Shown here: in pieces, positions 24,354-34,765 of the stretch
Layout of the letters: every line of letters begins with the position of its first letter
Numbering within the stretch: the first letter of the stretch is position 1
Assembly: GCF_014199625.1 (NCBI RefSeq)
Contig: NZ_JACHNY010000001.1
Span: 868,001 to 932,000 of the forward strand
Origin: Sphingomonas abaci
GTDB taxonomy: Bacteria > Pseudomonadota > Alphaproteobacteria > Sphingomonadales > Sphingomonadaceae
Reading direction: 5' to 3'
DNA: 64,000 nt
The notes under the pieces: generated by a model
Database searches by the model: none
What the model was told of the DNA's origin: nothing
What the model saw: the letters and a program-made list of their open reading frames with translations, nothing else
Made by a program: the position numbers and the translations under genes

Positions 24354-26480
24354 ATGATGATCGTGGGACTGGCGGCCTGGGCTGCCGGGGGGATCGTCGC
24401 GCCCGCGGCGGAGCCGGCACCGGCCGCCGTGGACGCGCAGCGTGGCGAGGTGGCGCTCGACGGGGAGGAGCTGGTGGTCGTCGGCCGCCGCGCGCCGTCC
24501 TTCGGCGCCGACACCGTGCAGGTCGGCGCATTCCGCAACCGCTCGCTGCTCGACACGCCGGCGACGGTGGCGGTGATGACGCGCAGCCTGCTCGACGCGC
24601 AGGGTGCGCAGGGACTGGACGACGCGCTGCGCAACGCCGCCGGGATCACCCAGCAATCGACCAGTCCGATCACCACCAACAGCTTCGTCTCGCGCGGCAT
24701 CTTCCTCAACCCGCGCACCAATTACCGGCTGAACGGCGGGCTGCAGGTGGTCAACATGGCCCCCATCCCGATCGAGGACAAGCAACGCGTCGAGATGCTG
24801 AAGGGCGTCTCCGCGCTCTATTACGGCCTCGGCACGCCCTCGGGGATCGTCAACGTCGTCACCAAGCGCGCCGGGCCGCGCCCGGTCACCTCGCTCCAGA
24901 TCACCGGCGATGCCGAGGGCGGCGTCGGCGGCGGCGTCGATATCGGCCGGCGGTTCGGCGCGGCCCAGGCGTTCGGCGTGCGGATCAACGGCGCGATCGG
25001 CCATCTGGCATTCCCGATCGACGGCGTCGACGGCCGGCGGGTGGTGGCGGCGGGTGCGTTCGACTGGCAGGCGACGCCGCGCCTCGTCCTGAAACTGGAC
25101 CTCGAATATTACCGCCGCAGCACCGACGAACAGGGCGGCATCAGCCTGCCTGCGCCGGTCGGCGCGGTGCGCGGCATCGGTGGCACGATCACGCTGCCGC
25201 CGGTGCCGGACCCGCGCCTGCGCCTGGCCCCCCGCGACGCGCCCTACATCACCTGGGGCAGGAACGTGCTGGCGCGCGCCGATTACGAGCTGGGCGGCGG
25301 CTGGTCGCTGCGCGCGGAGGGCGGCACCGCCCAGGCGCGGCGGCAGCGTGCGCAATCCAATCTGGGCCAGATCGACCTGGCGACGGGCGCGGGCGTGCTG
25401 GTCAGCGTCTACACGCCCGATCAGGATTACCGGAACGGCTACCTCCGCGCCGAGCTGGCCGGCACGGTGGCGACCCTCGGCATCCGCCACGAATTGCTGT
25501 TCGGCTATACGCGCAACCGCCAGTTCCAGTCCGACCAGCACCGGCAGAGCTTCCGCAACGTCGCGCAGAACCTCTATGATCCGCGCACCATCGACTATGC
25601 CGCGCTCGTCCCCTCGACGATGCGGATCGGCCCAGGCGGCGTCAATATCGACACCGGCCTCTATGTCATGGACATCGCGCATCTGGGCGCGCGCTGGCTG
25701 GCGATCGGCGGCCTGCGCCATGTCGATTACGCGACGCGCGCCGCGCCGGCGGATTTCACCATCCGCACCTGGACGCCGACCGCCGGGCTGGTCTTCCGCC
25801 CCGGCCCGCGATCCAGCCTCTACGGCACCTATATCGAGGGGCTGGAGAGCGCCGGCACCGCGCCCGACGGCACCGCCAATGCCGGCGACATCCTGCCCCC
25901 CGTGGTCAGCCGGCAATATGAACTGGGCGGCCGACTGGAGATCGCCGGCGCGACCGCCTCGCTTGCCGGCTTCGTGATCGATCGCGGGCTGGACTATACC
26001 GACCTGCGCAACGTTCAGGTGGTCGATGGCCGTGCGCTGCACCGGGGCGTGGAGGCGTCGCTCCAGGGTCGGCTGGGCCATGGCCTTTCGGTGCTGCTGT
26101 CGGGCCAGTATCTGGAGGCGGTGCAGCGTCGCACCGGCGTCGCCGCGCAGAACGGCAAGCAGGTGGAGAACACGCCGCGCTGGGCCGGCTCCGCCTTCGT
26201 GGAATATCGCCCGGCGTTCCTGCCCGGCGTCGCGGTCAATGCCGGCGCCTATCATACCGGCCGCCGCTGGTCGGACCCGCAGAACCGCGCGCTGCTGCCC
26301 GCCTATACGACCTACGGCCTGGGCGCGAGCTACCGCTGGCGGCGGGGGGACGGGCCAGCGATGACCGCGCGGATCAACGCCGACAACCTGACCGATGCCC
26401 GCTATTGGGCGACCGGCGGCACCACCCTCTATGCCGGGCTCGGCCGGACGGTGCGCGCCTCGCTCACGCTCGATTATTGA
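24354..26480 (+). CDS. TonB-dependent siderophore-type outer membrane receptor
   Basis: The 708-aa product has an N-terminal signal region, an energy-coupling plug (about 45-160: SLLDTPATVAVMTRSLLDAQ, DALRNAAGITQQ, IEDKQRVEMLKGVSALYYGLGTPSGIVNVVTKR) and a beta-barrel ending in LTLDY with the usual terminal aromatic residue. The plug is typical of the FhuA/FpvA ferric-siderophore group. The upstream Fur-like box supports iron transport. The convergent neighbours are biotin genes (stop regions overlap 17 bases), so a biotin or other cargo is a weaker alternative. Double ATG at 24354/24357 with GGGGGA 7 bases upstream. Confidence 0.88.
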   Translation: MMIVGLAAWAAGGIVAPAAEPAPAAVDAQRGEVALDGEELVVVGRRAPSFGADTVQVGAFRNRSLLDTPATVAVMTRSLLDAQGAQGLDDALRNAAGITQQSTSPITTNSFVSRGIFLNPRTNYRLNGGLQVVNMAPIPIEDKQRVEMLKGVSALYYGLGTPSGIVNVVTKRAGPRPVTSLQITGDAEGGVGGGVDIGRRFGAAQAFGVRINGAIGHLAFPIDGVDGRRVVAAGAFDWQATPRLVLKLDLEYYRRSTDEQGGISLPAPVGAVRGIGGTITLPPVPDPRLRLAPRDAPYITWGRNVLARADYELGGGWSLRAEGGTAQARRQRAQSNLGQIDLATGAGVLVSVYTPDQDYRNGYLRAELAGTVATLGIRHELLFGYTRNRQFQSDQHRQSFRNVAQNLYDPRTIDYAALVPSTMRIGPGGVNIDTGLYVMDIAHLGARWLAIGGLRHVDYATRAAPADFTIRTWTPTAGLVFRPGPRSSLYGTYIEGLESAGTAPDGTANAGDILPPVVSRQYELGGRLEIAGATASLAGFVIDRGLDYTDLRNVQVVDGRALHRGVEASLQGRLGHGLSVLLSGQYLEAVQRRTGVAAQNGKQVENTPRWAGSAFVEYRPAFLPGVAVNAGAYHTGRRWSDPQNRALLPAYTTYGLGASYRWRRGDGPAMTARINADNLTDARYWATGGTTLYAGLGRTVRASLTLDY

Positions 26481-27729
26481 GGAGTGCGGCCGGCGCCGCG
26501 GCGATGGCGTCGTGCACCGCGTCCAGGTCGGCATCGTCGATGCAATAGGGCGGCATGACATAGACGGTGTTGCCGAGCGGCCGAACCAGCAGGTCGCGCG
26601 CGCGGAAATATTCGAGCAGACGCGGCCCCAGCGTCGAGAGATAGCCGGGCGGCCCCTCCACATCGATCGCGGCGATGGTGCCGAGCGATCGCGCGCCCGC
26701 GAAGCCCGGCCGATCCGCGACGCGCGCCAACCGTTCGGCCTGGCGGCGCGCGAGGGCGGCGATGCGGTCCAGCACCGGCTCGTCGCGCCAGATCGCCAGA
26801 TTGGCGGCGGCGGCGGCGCAGGCGATCGGATTGGCGGTGTAGCTGGACGAATGGAAGAACATCCGCGCCCGGTCCTGGCCATAATGGGCCTGGAAGATCG
26901 GCTCGGTCGCCATCGTCACCGCCAGCGGCACCGCGCCGCCGGTCAGCCCCTTGGACAGGCAGAGGATGTCGGGCACCACCCCGGCCTGTTCGCAGGCGAG
27001 CAACGTGCCGGTGCGGCCCCAGCCGGTCATCACCTCGTCGGCGATGAACAGCACGCCGGCGCGCATGCAGATGGCGCGCATCTGGCCAAGGACCTGCGGC
27101 GGATAGATCAGCATCCCGCCCGCGCCCAGCACCAGCGGCTCGACGATGAACGCGGCCACGTCGCCGGCCGCGCAGGCCCGCTCCAGCGCGTCGAGCGTCG
27201 CCTGTTCGCGGCCCTGGGCGGGAAAGGGGATGGTGCCGACATCGAACAGCAGCGGCGCATAGGCCTGGTTGAAGACGCCGCGCGCGCCGACCGACATCGC
27301 GCCGATCGTGTCGCCGTGATAGCTATGCTCCAGCACCAGGATGCGATGGCGCGGCTCGTCCCGGTTGAGCCAATAGCCCAGCGCCATCTTCAACGCGACC
27401 TCGACGCTGGTCGAACCGGAATCGGAGAAGAACACCCGGGTCAGCGCGGGCGGCAGGAGCGCCACCAGGTCGCGTGCGACCGTCTCGGCGGGTTCGTGGG
27501 TCCAGCCGGCGAAGATGATCTGGTCCAGCCGCTCGGCCTGGTCGCGGATCGCCGCGACGATGCGCGGATGGTTGTGGCCATGCGTCGTCACCCACCAGGA
27601 GGAGATGGCATCGATCACCCGCCGCCCGTCCGCGGTGTGCAGCGCCGCGCCCTCGGCCCGGACCACCGTGGGGATCGGCTCGCCCAGGCCATGCTGGGTG
27701 AAGGGATGCCAGACCGGCGAGCCGCTCAC
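26464..27729 (-). CDS. bioA: Adenosylmethionine-8-amino-7-oxononanoate aminotransferase (BioA)
   Basis: BioA converts KAPA to DAPA with SAM as amino donor, the third-last step of biotin synthesis. The 421-aa product is a class III PLP aminotransferase: [13 protein letters not shown], the [11 protein letters not shown] motif and the PLP lysine in [10 protein letters not shown], with [12 protein letters not shown]. The GTG start at 27729 overlaps the bioD stop (GTGA). The same frame stays open upstream through bioD, but homology begins at [13 protein letters not shown]. Last gene of bioF-bioD-bioA. Confidence 0.96.
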   Translation of the reverse strand: MSGSPVWHPFTQHGLGEPIPTVVRAEGAALHTADGRRVIDAISSWWVTTHGHNHPRIVAAIRDQAERLDQIIFAGWTHEPAETVARDLVALLPPALTRVFFSDSGSTSVEVALKMALGYWLNRDEPRHRILVLEHSYHGDTIGAMSVGARGVFNQAYAPLLFDVGTIPFPAQGREQATLDALERACAAGDVAAFIVEPLVLGAGGMLIYPPQVLGQMRAICMRAGVLFIADEVMTGWGRTGTLLACEQAGVVPDILCLSKGLTGGAVPLAVTMATEPIFQAHYGQDRARMFFHSSSYTANPIACAAAAANLAIWRDEPVLDRIAALARRQAERLARVADRPGFAGARSLGTIAAIDVEGPPGYLSTLGPRLLEYFRARDLLVRPLGNTVYVMPPYCIDDADLDAVHDAIAAAPAALLNNRA

Positions 27730-28349
27730 CGGAAATCCTCCAGCCGGAACTGCGCGTGGAACGCCGCCGCCAGGGTCTCCGGCGTCAGCGGATCGAGCCG
27801 CGGCAGCCGCCCCAGCCGGCGCACCCCGCCGATCGCGGCGATGGTCGCCTCGCTGTCCTCGACATTCTCGCCGATGAACGCGATGCCCAGCACCGAGACG
27901 CCGCGCGCGCGCAACGCCTCGATCGAGAGCAGGCTGTGGTTGATCGTGCCGAGCGCGGTGCGCGCGACCAGCACCACCGGCGCCTGCCAGCGCGCGAACA
28001 AGTCCGCATAGAGCAGGGTGCGCGTCACCGGCACCAGCGCGCCGCCCGCGCCCTCGACCACCAGCGGTCCTGCGACGACCGGCGGGGTCAGCCGCGCCGG
28101 ATCGATCATCACGCCGTCGATCTCCGCCGCGCGATGCGGCGAGCAGGGCGTGCGCAGGCGATAGGCCTCGGGCAGGCAATGCTCGCGCGGCACGCCCAGC
28201 CGGGTGACGCCGTCCGCGTCGCCGCCCCCATCCAGCCCGGCCTGGACCGGTTTCCAATAGTGCGCGCCCAGCGCCCGGGTCAGCGCGGCGGCGAAGACGG
28301 TCTTGCCGACATCGGTGTCGGTGCCGGTGACGACGATCGTGCGGCTCAT
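27726..28349 (-). CDS. bioD: Dethiobiotin synthetase (BioD)
   Basis: BioD closes the ureido ring of dethiobiotin using CO2 and ATP. The 207-aa product has the P-loop GTDTDVGKT near the N-terminus, the KPVQAG substrate motif, [12 protein letters not shown] and [18 protein letters not shown], all family hallmarks. The ATG at 28349 overlaps the bioF stop (ATGA), and its stop overlaps the bioA start. The frame upstream of the ATG is only a shadow of bioF. Confidence 0.96.
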   Translation of the reverse strand: MSRTIVVTGTDTDVGKTVFAAALTRALGAHYWKPVQAGLDGGGDADGVTRLGVPREHCLPEAYRLRTPCSPHRAAEIDGVMIDPARLTPPVVAGPLVVEGAGGALVPVTRTLLYADLFARWQAPVVLVARTALGTINHSLLSIEALRARGVSVLGIAFIGENVEDSEATIAAIGGVRRLGRLPRLDPLTPETLAAAFHAQFRLEDFR

Positions 28350-29500
28350 GCCCGCGCCTCCCTCAACACTGCGGCAAGCGCCCGCACATCGGCCTCGTCC
28401 ACGTTCAGCGTCAGCGAGATGCGCAGCCGCGCGGTGCCGGCGGGCACGGTGGGCGGGCGGATGCCGCGCACGTCGAAGCCCGCCGCCTGCACCGCCGCCG
28501 CCAGCCGCATCGTCGCCGCATCCTCGCCGACGATCAGCGGCAGGATCTGCGACCCGCTGGGCGTGACGCCGTGCGGCGCGAGCGCGGCCCCGGCGGCGGC
28601 GATCAGCGTGGACAGGCGGTCGCGGCGCGCCGGTTCGTCGACGACGATACGCAACGCCTCGCGCACCGCGCGCGCCATCAGCGGCGACGGCGCGGTCGAG
28701 AAGATGAAGCCGCGGCCGCGATTGACCAGGCAGTCGCGCACCACCGCCGGCCCGCAGACCAGCGCGCCCTCGCAGCCCAGCGCCTTCCCGCAGGTGTGCA
28801 GGCTGACGACGTTCAGCCGCCCCTCCAGTCCGGCGGACAGGCCGCGCCCGCCCGCGCCCCACAGGCCGGTGGCATGCGCCTCGTCGATCAGCAGCATCGC
28901 GTCGTGCCGGTCGGCGACGGCGGCGAGTTCGTCCAGCGGCGCGCGGTCGCCGTCCATACTGTACAGGCTCTCCACCGCGATCCAGGCAGTGCCGGTGCCG
29001 CCCGCGCGTCGCCAGTCGCGGATCGCATCGTCGAAGCCTTGCGCATCATTGTGCGCCGCCGCGACCCGCGCGGCCCGCCCCTGGCGCATCCCGTCATGCG
29101 CGCTGGCATGGACCAGGGCGTCATGCACCACCAGGTCGCCCCGCTGCGGCAGCGTCGCGAGCAGCGCGGCATTGGCGGCGAAGCCCGTGGGGAAATACAG
29201 CGCCGCCTCCGCCCCGAAGAACGACGCCGCTTCCGCCTCCAGCGCCTCGTGCTCGGGATGATTGCCGCGCAGCAGCCGCGATCCGCCCGAGCCGACCGGC
29301 ACCCCCTCGTCCAGCGCCGTCGCGACGGCGGCGCGCAGGCGGGGCGAATCGGCCAGGCCCAGATAGTCGTTGGAGGCGAAATCCACGCCGGCGCGCGGGG
29401 CCAGCCGGCGCAACCGGGCCCGCTCGGCAAGGCCCGCCAGGTCGGCGCGCTGCGCGGCGAGCGGATTGGACAGAAGCTCGATCGTCATGCCGCGTGCCAT
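28346..29500 (-). CDS. bioF: 8-amino-7-oxononanoate synthase (BioF)
   Basis: BioF condenses pimeloyl-thioester with alanine to KAPA. The 384-aa product is an alpha-oxoamine synthase: [42 protein letters not shown] and the PLP lysine in [14 protein letters not shown] (the usual FSKALG is altered to CGKALG). ATG 29500 begins [15 protein letters not shown] 29488 (MTIELL) is an alternative. It is first in the biotin operon. bioB and the pimelate genes are not in the window. Confidence 0.95.
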   Translation of the reverse strand: MARGMTIELLSNPLAAQRADLAGLAERARLRRLAPRAGVDFASNDYLGLADSPRLRAAVATALDEGVPVGSGGSRLLRGNHPEHEALEAEAASFFGAEAALYFPTGFAANAALLATLPQRGDLVVHDALVHASAHDGMRQGRAARVAAAHNDAQGFDDAIRDWRRAGGTGTAWIAVESLYSMDGDRAPLDELAAVADRHDAMLLIDEAHATGLWGAGGRGLSAGLEGRLNVVSLHTCGKALGCEGALVCGPAVVRDCLVNRGRGFIFSTAPSPLMARAVREALRIVVDEPARRDRLSTLIAAAGAALAPHGVTPSGSQILPLIVGEDAATMRLAAAVQAAGFDVRGIRPPTVPAGTARLRISLTLNVDEADVRALAAVLREARA

Positions 29501-29642
29501 AGGCGCAAATGCCGGTTGAGGGGAATTGTCGAGGCTGCCTCACGCAGGGGCGCGAGACTCCGAGGCGAATTCCGCACCATTCCGGCGACGGCAGGGATCC
29601 GGTCTAGGGACGCTGGTTAGCTACCACCACCGCTTCGTCACT

Positions 29643-29666
29643 GGACCCCGGCCTTCGCCGGGGTGG
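29643..29666. repeat. REP-like palindrome, single copy (A)
   Basis: ACCCCGGC-CTTC-GCCGGGGT (29645-29664) in the 208-base spacer between the bioF start and the cobT end. It is the right half of the bipartite element found at 42491 and 48550. Nothing else is seen in this spacer apart from the upstream region of bioF. Confidence 0.8.
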
Positions 29667-29708
29667 AGCGTGGGGGGAAAGGCCCTCTCCGTTGTGCCCC
29701 CGTCCCCG

Positions 29709-31532
29709 TCACTTCGCGTCGAACAGCGCCGCCAGTTGCTCCATGATGGTGCCGCCCAACTGCTCGGCGTCCATGATCGTCACCGCGCGCTCGTAATAGC
29801 GGGTCACGTCGTGGCCGATGCCGATCGCGATCAGTTCGACCGGGCTCTTCGACTCGATCCAGCCGATCACCTGGCGCAGATGCCGTTCCAGATAGCTGCC
29901 CGAATTGACCGACAGCGTGGAATCATCGACCGGCGCGCCGTCCGAAATCACCATCAGGATGCGCCGCTCCTCGGGCCGCGCGATCAGGCGATTGTGCGCC
30001 CAGAGCAGCGCCTCGCCGTCGATATTCTCCTTCAGCAGCCCCTCGCGCATCATCAGCCCGAGATTCTGCCGGGCGCGCCGCCACGGCTCGTCCGCCTTTT
30101 TGTAGATGATGTGGCGCAGGTCGTTGAGCCGCCCCGGCTGTGGCGGCCGGCCCGCCGCCAGCCAGGTCTCGCGCGCCTGCCCGCCCTTCCACGCGCGGGT
30201 GGTGAAGCCCAGTATCTCGGTCTTCACCCCGCACCGTTCCAGCGTGCGGGCCAGGATATCGGCGGAGATCGCCGCGATCGAGATCGGCCGCCCGCGCATC
30301 GACCCGCTATTGTCGATCAGCAGTGTCACCACGGTGTCGCGGAACTCGGTGTCGCGCTCGACCTTATAGGACAGCGACTGTCCGGGGCTGACCACGACCC
30401 GCGCCAGCCGCGCGGCGTCCAGCATCCCCTCTTCCTGGTCGAAGTCCCAGCTCCGGTTCTGCTGCGCCATCAACCGGCGCTGCAGCCGGTTGGCGAGCTT
30501 CGACACCGCCGATTGCAGATGCGCGAGTTGCTGGTCCAGATAGCCCCGCAACCGATCCAGCTCGTCCGCGTCGCACAGTTCGGTCGCGGTCACCACCTCG
30601 TCGAACTCGGTCGTCCAGGGCTTATAGTCGAATTGCGGGCTGAAATCGCTGAACGGCCGGTTGGGGCGCACGGGCTGCATCCCCTCCTCGCCCTCGTCGC
30701 CGGGTTCGCCGTCGAGATCGTCGGGCGAATCCTCGCCCATCTCCTGGCCCTCGCCCTCATCGCTGTCCGAGTCGCGTTGTTCGCCCCGCGCCTCGACCTC
30801 GCCCTGGCCCTCGCCGCCCTGCTCGTCGCCCTCGTCGCCATCCTCGTCGGGCGATTCGTCGCTGCCCTCGTCGTCGGATTCGCCCTCGTCCGCCTCGTCG
30901 GGCTGCTGCTCGCCCTCGACCAGCTCCAGGTCGGCGAGCATCCGGGCGGCGAGTTGCTGGAAGGCGCGCTGGTCGTCGAGCGCCAGCGCCAGCGCCGACA
31001 GGTCGGACTTGGCCGCCACCCAGTCGCGGATCAGCGCCAGTCCCGGCTGGGCGACCGCCGGCGATTCGCGCCCGGTCAGCGCCTCGCGGGCGAGCAGGCC
31101 GAGCGCGGTCGACAGCGGCACTTCGGCGCGCGAGCGGGCGCGGGTCAGTGGATCGGATCGCATCCGCAGATCGAGCGCCTGGTCCAGGTTGGCGGCGATG
31201 CCGGCATAACCCCGGCTGCCCAGCGCCTCGACCCGCGCCGTCTCGACCGCGTCGAAGACCGCGCGCGCGACCGGGTCGACCGGTGCGCCGCGCGCATGCA
31301 GCCCGGCGTCGTGATGGCGCAGCTTCAGCGCATAGCCGTCCGCGAAGCCGCGCGCCTCCGCCACCTGTTCGGGCGGCAGGGTGCGGCCGGGCATCGGCAC
31401 CTTCAGATGCTTGCCCGACTGACTGGGCGCATCGGCGGTATAGGCGAGCTCGACATCGGGCGCGTCGGCCAGCGCGCGGGCCGCGCCGCCCAGCACCGCC
31501 TTGAACCGGTCGAGAGGGGTTTCGTTCGCCAC
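29709..31532 (-). CDS. cobT: Cobaltochelatase subunit CobT
   Basis: CobT with CobS forms the AAA+ chaperone-like part of the aerobic cobaltochelatase that inserts Co into hydrogenobyrinate diamide with CobN. The 607-aa product has the N-terminal helical domain, a very acidic linker (about 215-300, runs of Glu/Asp/Gly) and a C-terminal von Willebrand A domain with the MIDAS motif [11 protein letters not shown] and [12 protein letters not shown]. The GTG at 31532 ([13 protein letters not shown]) is the first usable start after the cobS stop, 8 bases away. cobN is not in the window. Confidence 0.94.
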   Translation of the reverse strand: MANETPLDRFKAVLGGAARALADAPDVELAYTADAPSQSGKHLKVPMPGRTLPPEQVAEARGFADGYALKLRHHDAGLHARGAPVDPVARAVFDAVETARVEALGSRGYAGIAANLDQALDLRMRSDPLTRARSRAEVPLSTALGLLAREALTGRESPAVAQPGLALIRDWVAAKSDLSALALALDDQRAFQQLAARMLADLELVEGEQQPDEADEGESDDEGSDESPDEDGDEGDEQGGEGQGEVEARGEQRDSDSDEGEGQEMGEDSPDDLDGEPGDEGEEGMQPVRPNRPFSDFSPQFDYKPWTTEFDEVVTATELCDADELDRLRGYLDQQLAHLQSAVSKLANRLQRRLMAQQNRSWDFDQEEGMLDAARLARVVVSPGQSLSYKVERDTEFRDTVVTLLIDNSGSMRGRPISIAAISADILARTLERCGVKTEILGFTTRAWKGGQARETWLAAGRPPQPGRLNDLRHIIYKKADEPWRRARQNLGLMMREGLLKENIDGEALLWAHNRLIARPEERRILMVISDGAPVDDSTLSVNSGSYLERHLRQVIGWIESKSPVELIAIGIGHDVTRYYERAVTIMDAEQLGGTIMEQLAALFDAK

Positions 31533-31540
31533 CTTCAGCG

Positions 31541-32551
31541 TTACGCCTTGGCCGCGACGCTCTCGGGCAGGTCCTTGCCGAACACGCGCTGGTAATATTC
31601 CGCCACCAGCGGCCGCTCCGCCTCGTCGCACTTGTTCAGGAAGGACAGGCGGAAGGCGAGGCCGACATCGTTGAAGATCAAGGCGTTCTGCGCCCAGGTG
31701 ATGACCGTGCGCGGGCTCATCACCGTCGAGATGTCGCCATTGACGAAGCCCTTGCGGGTCAGGTCGGCGACCCGGACCATGTTGTCGACCACCGCCTTGC
31801 CGTCGGGCTTGTCATATTCGCCCGACTTGGCGAGCACGATCCGCGCCTCGACCGCGGCGGGCAGGTAGTTGAGCGTGACGACGATGTTCCAGCGGTCCAT
31901 CTGGCCCTGGTTGATCTGCTGCGTGCCGTGATACAGGCCGCTGGTGTCGCCCAGGCCCACCGTGTTGGCGGTGGCGAACAGGCGGAACCACTTGCTGGGG
32001 CGGATCACGCGATTCTGGTCGAGCAGCGTCAGCTTGCCCTCCGTCTCCAGCACGCGCTGGATCACGAACATCACGTCGGGCCGGCCGGCGTCATATTCGT
32101 CGAAGACCAAGGCGGTCGGCGTCTGCAGCGCCCAGGGCAGCAGCCCCTCGCGGAACTCCGTCACCTGCTGACCGTCGCGCAGCACGATCGCGTCGCGGCC
32201 GATCAGGTCGATGCGGCTGATATGCGCGTCCAGGTTGATGCGGATGCACGGCCATTTCAGGCGCGCCGCGACCTGTTCGATATGGGTCGACTTGCCGGTG
32301 CCGTGATAGCCCTGGACCATCACGCGCCGGTTGTGCGCGAAGCCCGCCAGCACCGCCAGCGTCGTGTCGCGATCGAAGACATAGGCGGGGTCGAGATCGG
32401 GCACCCGCTCGTCCGCTTCGGAAAAGGCGGGGACCTCCATGTCGAGGTCGATGCCGAACATCTCGCGCACGCCGACCATCTTGTCGGGGGCGTCGAGGAT
32501 GGTGGTGTCCCGGCTGTCGGGCTGTGCGTTGGGGATATCGGTCATGGCCAT
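31541..32551 (-). CDS. cobS: Cobaltochelatase subunit CobS
   Basis: CobS is the AAA+ ATPase subunit of cobaltochelatase. The 336-aa product contains Walker [19 protein letters not shown], Walker [15 protein letters not shown] and the sensor region [19 protein letters not shown], all near identical to family consensus. ATG 32551 or 32545 (MTDIPN) are both possible starts. It is upstream of cobT in a two-gene operon. With the btu genes at 45.9-50.6 kb this indicates an active interest in cobalamin. Confidence 0.96.
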   Translation of the reverse strand: MAMTDIPNAQPDSRDTTILDAPDKMVGVREMFGIDLDMEVPAFSEADERVPDLDPAYVFDRDTTLAVLAGFAHNRRVMVQGYHGTGKSTHIEQVAARLKWPCIRINLDAHISRIDLIGRDAIVLRDGQQVTEFREGLLPWALQTPTALVFDEYDAGRPDVMFVIQRVLETEGKLTLLDQNRVIRPSKWFRLFATANTVGLGDTSGLYHGTQQINQGQMDRWNIVVTLNYLPAAVEARIVLAKSGEYDKPDGKAVVDNMVRVADLTRKGFVNGDISTVMSPRTVITWAQNALIFNDVGLAFRLSFLNKCDEAERPLVAEYYQRVFGKDLPESVAAKA

Positions 32552-32679
32552 GGCGACAAACGCCTTAAGCCGATCGCGGCTCCCTACTCAACCGGCTGGA
32601 TCATGCGCGGCCCGTGCATTTTTTCCGCAACAAAGGGCTTGCGCGCCCATCGCCCCCGGACTAGAGGGCCACCTCCCAA

Positions 32680-32756
32680 GCGCCCGTAGCTCAGCTGGAT
32701 AGAGCATCAGACTACGAATCTGAGGGTCGGACGTTCGAATCGTTCCGGGCGCGCCA
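32680..32756 (+). tRNA. tRNA-Arg (anticodon ACG)
   Basis: A full cloverleaf is visible: acceptor GCGCCCG/CGGGCGC, D-arm AGCTCAGCTGGATAGAGC, anticodon stem TCAGA/TCTGA with loop CTACGAA (anticodon ACG at 32714-32716), T-arm with GTTCGAATC and encoded CCA at 32754-32756. ACG is normally edited to ICG. No integrase or repeated 3' end was found next to it. Confidence 0.97.
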
Positions 32757-32900
32757 TTTTCCTTACCAGCGGTTGTCGCGGAGGAGATGGCCTTGGGTCA
32801 AGGCATCGCCGGATGATCTGCGACCATCTCTGAACAGGGATTGAACACCGCTCCGTCCCGTGCATATTCCGGCAACCAGCGGCATCAGAGTGCACAGGCT

Positions 32901-33104
32901 ATGCGACGGTCCGTTCATGCCATCCTGTTCGTCGCCTTGGGCGTCGTGATCGGCAAATGGTGCCAATATACGGCGGTCGCCTATCTGGCCGGGTGGCTTG
33001 GCTTTGAAGCGGCGTCCCTGATCGGCTTGGCGCCGTTCGTGGCCGCGTTGCTCGTGCTGACCGCACATCATCCCCGGCACTTCGCGTTCCGCCAGCGTGA
33101 TTGA
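32901..33104 (+). CDS. Small membrane protein, 67 aa
   Basis: An unrecognised short product with two likely membrane helices (HAILFVALGVVIGKW and ASLIGLAPFVAALLVLTA). ATG 32901 begins MRRSVHAILF and a weak AGG lies just upstream. TTG 32841 is a longer alternative. It lies behind tRNA-Arg in a stretch of somewhat lower GC than its surroundings. Whether it is expressed is uncertain. Confidence 0.4.
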   Translation: MRRSVHAILFVALGVVIGKWCQYTAVAYLAGWLGFEAASLIGLAPFVAALLVLTAHHPRHFAFRQRD

Positions 33105-33159
33105 GGCCGTTCACCACCAGCCATCACCTTGAGCAAACTGCCATACTTAATCAGGTCCA

Positions 33160-33456
33160 ATGGCGATCAAAGCGGTGGTCGAGATGATCTATCTTCAGGC
33201 GTTCGTCGGCGCCGCGGCAACAACGGCCCTTATCCTTGTTCTGGCTCGCCTGATCCTGAGATTTCTCCTCTCCGGACAGAAACAGGACATTCCCGCGCTT
33301 TGCGTGGGGTTGGGATATCTGATCGGTCATTTTTCCTTCAACGGCTCACCCCACGGCCCCGACGCCGTCATTCGAAGTGTCCAATTCGTGGGTAGCGCAG
33401 TTTGCCTTGTCCTGTTCGCGGCGGGCGCTCGACACATCGCCAATCGGACGAATTAG
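33160..33456 (+). CDS. Small membrane protein, 98 aa
   Basis: An unrecognised product with three likely membrane segments (FVGAAATTALILVLARLILRFLL, IPALCVGLGYLIGHF, FVGSAVCLVLFAAGA). ATG 33160 with AGG a few bases upstream. ATG 33184 is an alternative. It follows the 67-aa membrane protein by 55 bases, so the pair may be co-transcribed. Family and function unknown. Confidence 0.45.
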   Translation: MAIKAVVEMIYLQAFVGAAATTALILVLARLILRFLLSGQKQDIPALCVGLGYLIGHFSFNGSPHGPDAVIRSVQFVGSAVCLVLFAAGARHIANRTN

Positions 33457-33527
33457 GCCGCCTTATTCCATAGCGGCATCGCGGCCCCCGTCGTGGCAGG
33501 CGGAACGACGATCCTGTCGCCCCGCCG

Positions 33528-34751
33528 TCATGGCGCCAGCCGCACCATCACGACGCCATGCGGCGCGACCTCCGCTGCATAGCGGCCGGACAGGCGGCCG
33601 AGATCCGTGTGCGCCCACAGGTCGCGTCCGCGCAGCCGCACCGTCGCGGGCAGGCCCAGGCTGGGCCAGTCGGCGGCGATCCGTGCCGGGGCGTCGCCGC
33701 GATTCCATAGCAGCAGCGTGCGCCCGCCATCGGCCATCGGCTTGACCCAGACCTCCTGGGCGCCGCTCCGCCATACCCGATGCCCCTGCGCGCCCAGCGG
33801 GTCCTGGTCGACGGCGATCACCGCGCGGTTGAGCAGGATGGCGCGGGTCGCGTCCGACATGGCGGCGACATCGTTGCCGGCGATCAGCGGCGCAGCCATC
33901 ATCGCCCAGAGCGAGAAGTGCGCGCGATATTCGGCGTCGCTCAGCCCGCCATTGCCGACCTCCAGCATGTCAGGGTCGTTCCAGTGGCCGGGGCCTGCGA
34001 AGGGCCAGAGCGGTTCGTTCAGGTCGACGATCGACGCGACGCCCCAGCTATGCCCGTGCTTCCCTTCCCATTTGTCGGTGATGTCGCCGGTGGTGCGCCA
34101 CATGTTGCCGATCTTCGCCGCCCACAGCCACGGTTTCGAATTGCCCCATTCGCACAGTGAGAACAGGATCGGCCGCCCCGTCGCGCGCAGCGCATCGGCC
34201 ATGGTCGCATAGGCGTCCTCGGCATTGCGGACGCCCGACGAACACCAGTCATATTTCAGATAGTCGACGCCCCAGCGCGCATAGCGCAAAGCGTCCTGAT
34301 ATTCATGCCCCTGGCTGCCAGGCCGGCCGCCGCACGTCTTGGTGCCGGCGTCGGAATAGATGCCGAACTTCAGTCCCTTGCCATGGATATAGTCGCCAAG
34401 CGCCTTGAGCCCGCCGGGGAAGCGCTGGCGATCTTCGGTGATGAAGCCATCGGCGTCGCGGCTGCCATGCCAGCAATCGTCGATGACGATATACGCATAG
34501 CCCGCCTCCTTCATGCCGTTCGCCGCAATCGCATCGGCGGTGCGGCGGATCACCGCCTCGTCGACCTTGCAGCCGAATTTATTCCAACTGTTCCAGCCCA
34601 TGGGCGGAGTCCGGGCCAGACCGTTGGTGGTGCGCCTTGGGTCCTTGGACGGTGCGAGCAGGTTGGGATCGGCGTCCAGCACTTCCTGCGCCAGCACGGG
34701 CGTCGCCGTCTGGAGCAGCAGCGCTGCCAGCGTCATCGTGGCACGGAGCAT
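33528..34751 (-). CDS. Alpha-galactosidase, glycoside hydrolase family 27
   Basis: This secreted enzyme likely removes alpha-1,6-galactose side chains from galactomannan. The 407-aa product has a Sec signal peptide (LAALLLQTATPVLA), the GH27 opening TPPMGWNSWNKFGC, IDDCWHG, the nucleophile Asp in VDYLKYDWC and the acid/base Asp in MWRTTGDI, then GHWNDPDML and a C-terminal beta-sandwich. It is 14 bases downstream of the mannanase gene on the same strand, forming a two-gene operon. Confidence 0.93.
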   Translation of the reverse strand: MLRATMTLAALLLQTATPVLAQEVLDADPNLLAPSKDPRRTTNGLARTPPMGWNSWNKFGCKVDEAVIRRTADAIAANGMKEAGYAYIVIDDCWHGSRDADGFITEDRQRFPGGLKALGDYIHGKGLKFGIYSDAGTKTCGGRPGSQGHEYQDALRYARWGVDYLKYDWCSSGVRNAEDAYATMADALRATGRPILFSLCEWGNSKPWLWAAKIGNMWRTTGDITDKWEGKHGHSWGVASIVDLNEPLWPFAGPGHWNDPDMLEVGNGGLSDAEYRAHFSLWAMMAAPLIAGNDVAAMSDATRAILLNRAVIAVDQDPLGAQGHRVWRSGAQEVWVKPMADGGRTLLLWNRGDAPARIAADWPSLGLPATVRLRGRDLWAHTDLGRLSGRYAAEVAPHGVVMVRLAP

Positions 34752-34765
34752 GGCGCAGCCTCCCT

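Noticed and set aside
24309-26882. 857-codon minus-strand frame over the TonB receptor
   Set aside because: Its sequence is a shadow of the receptor on the other strand and of bioA in another frame.
32707-32895. Short minus-strand frame ending ARPERFERPTLRFVV
   Set aside because: This is the usual false protein made by reading a tRNA gene backwards.
32680-33456. Integrated element at tRNA-Arg
   Set aside because: No integrase and no second copy of the tRNA 3' end were found in the downstream sequence.
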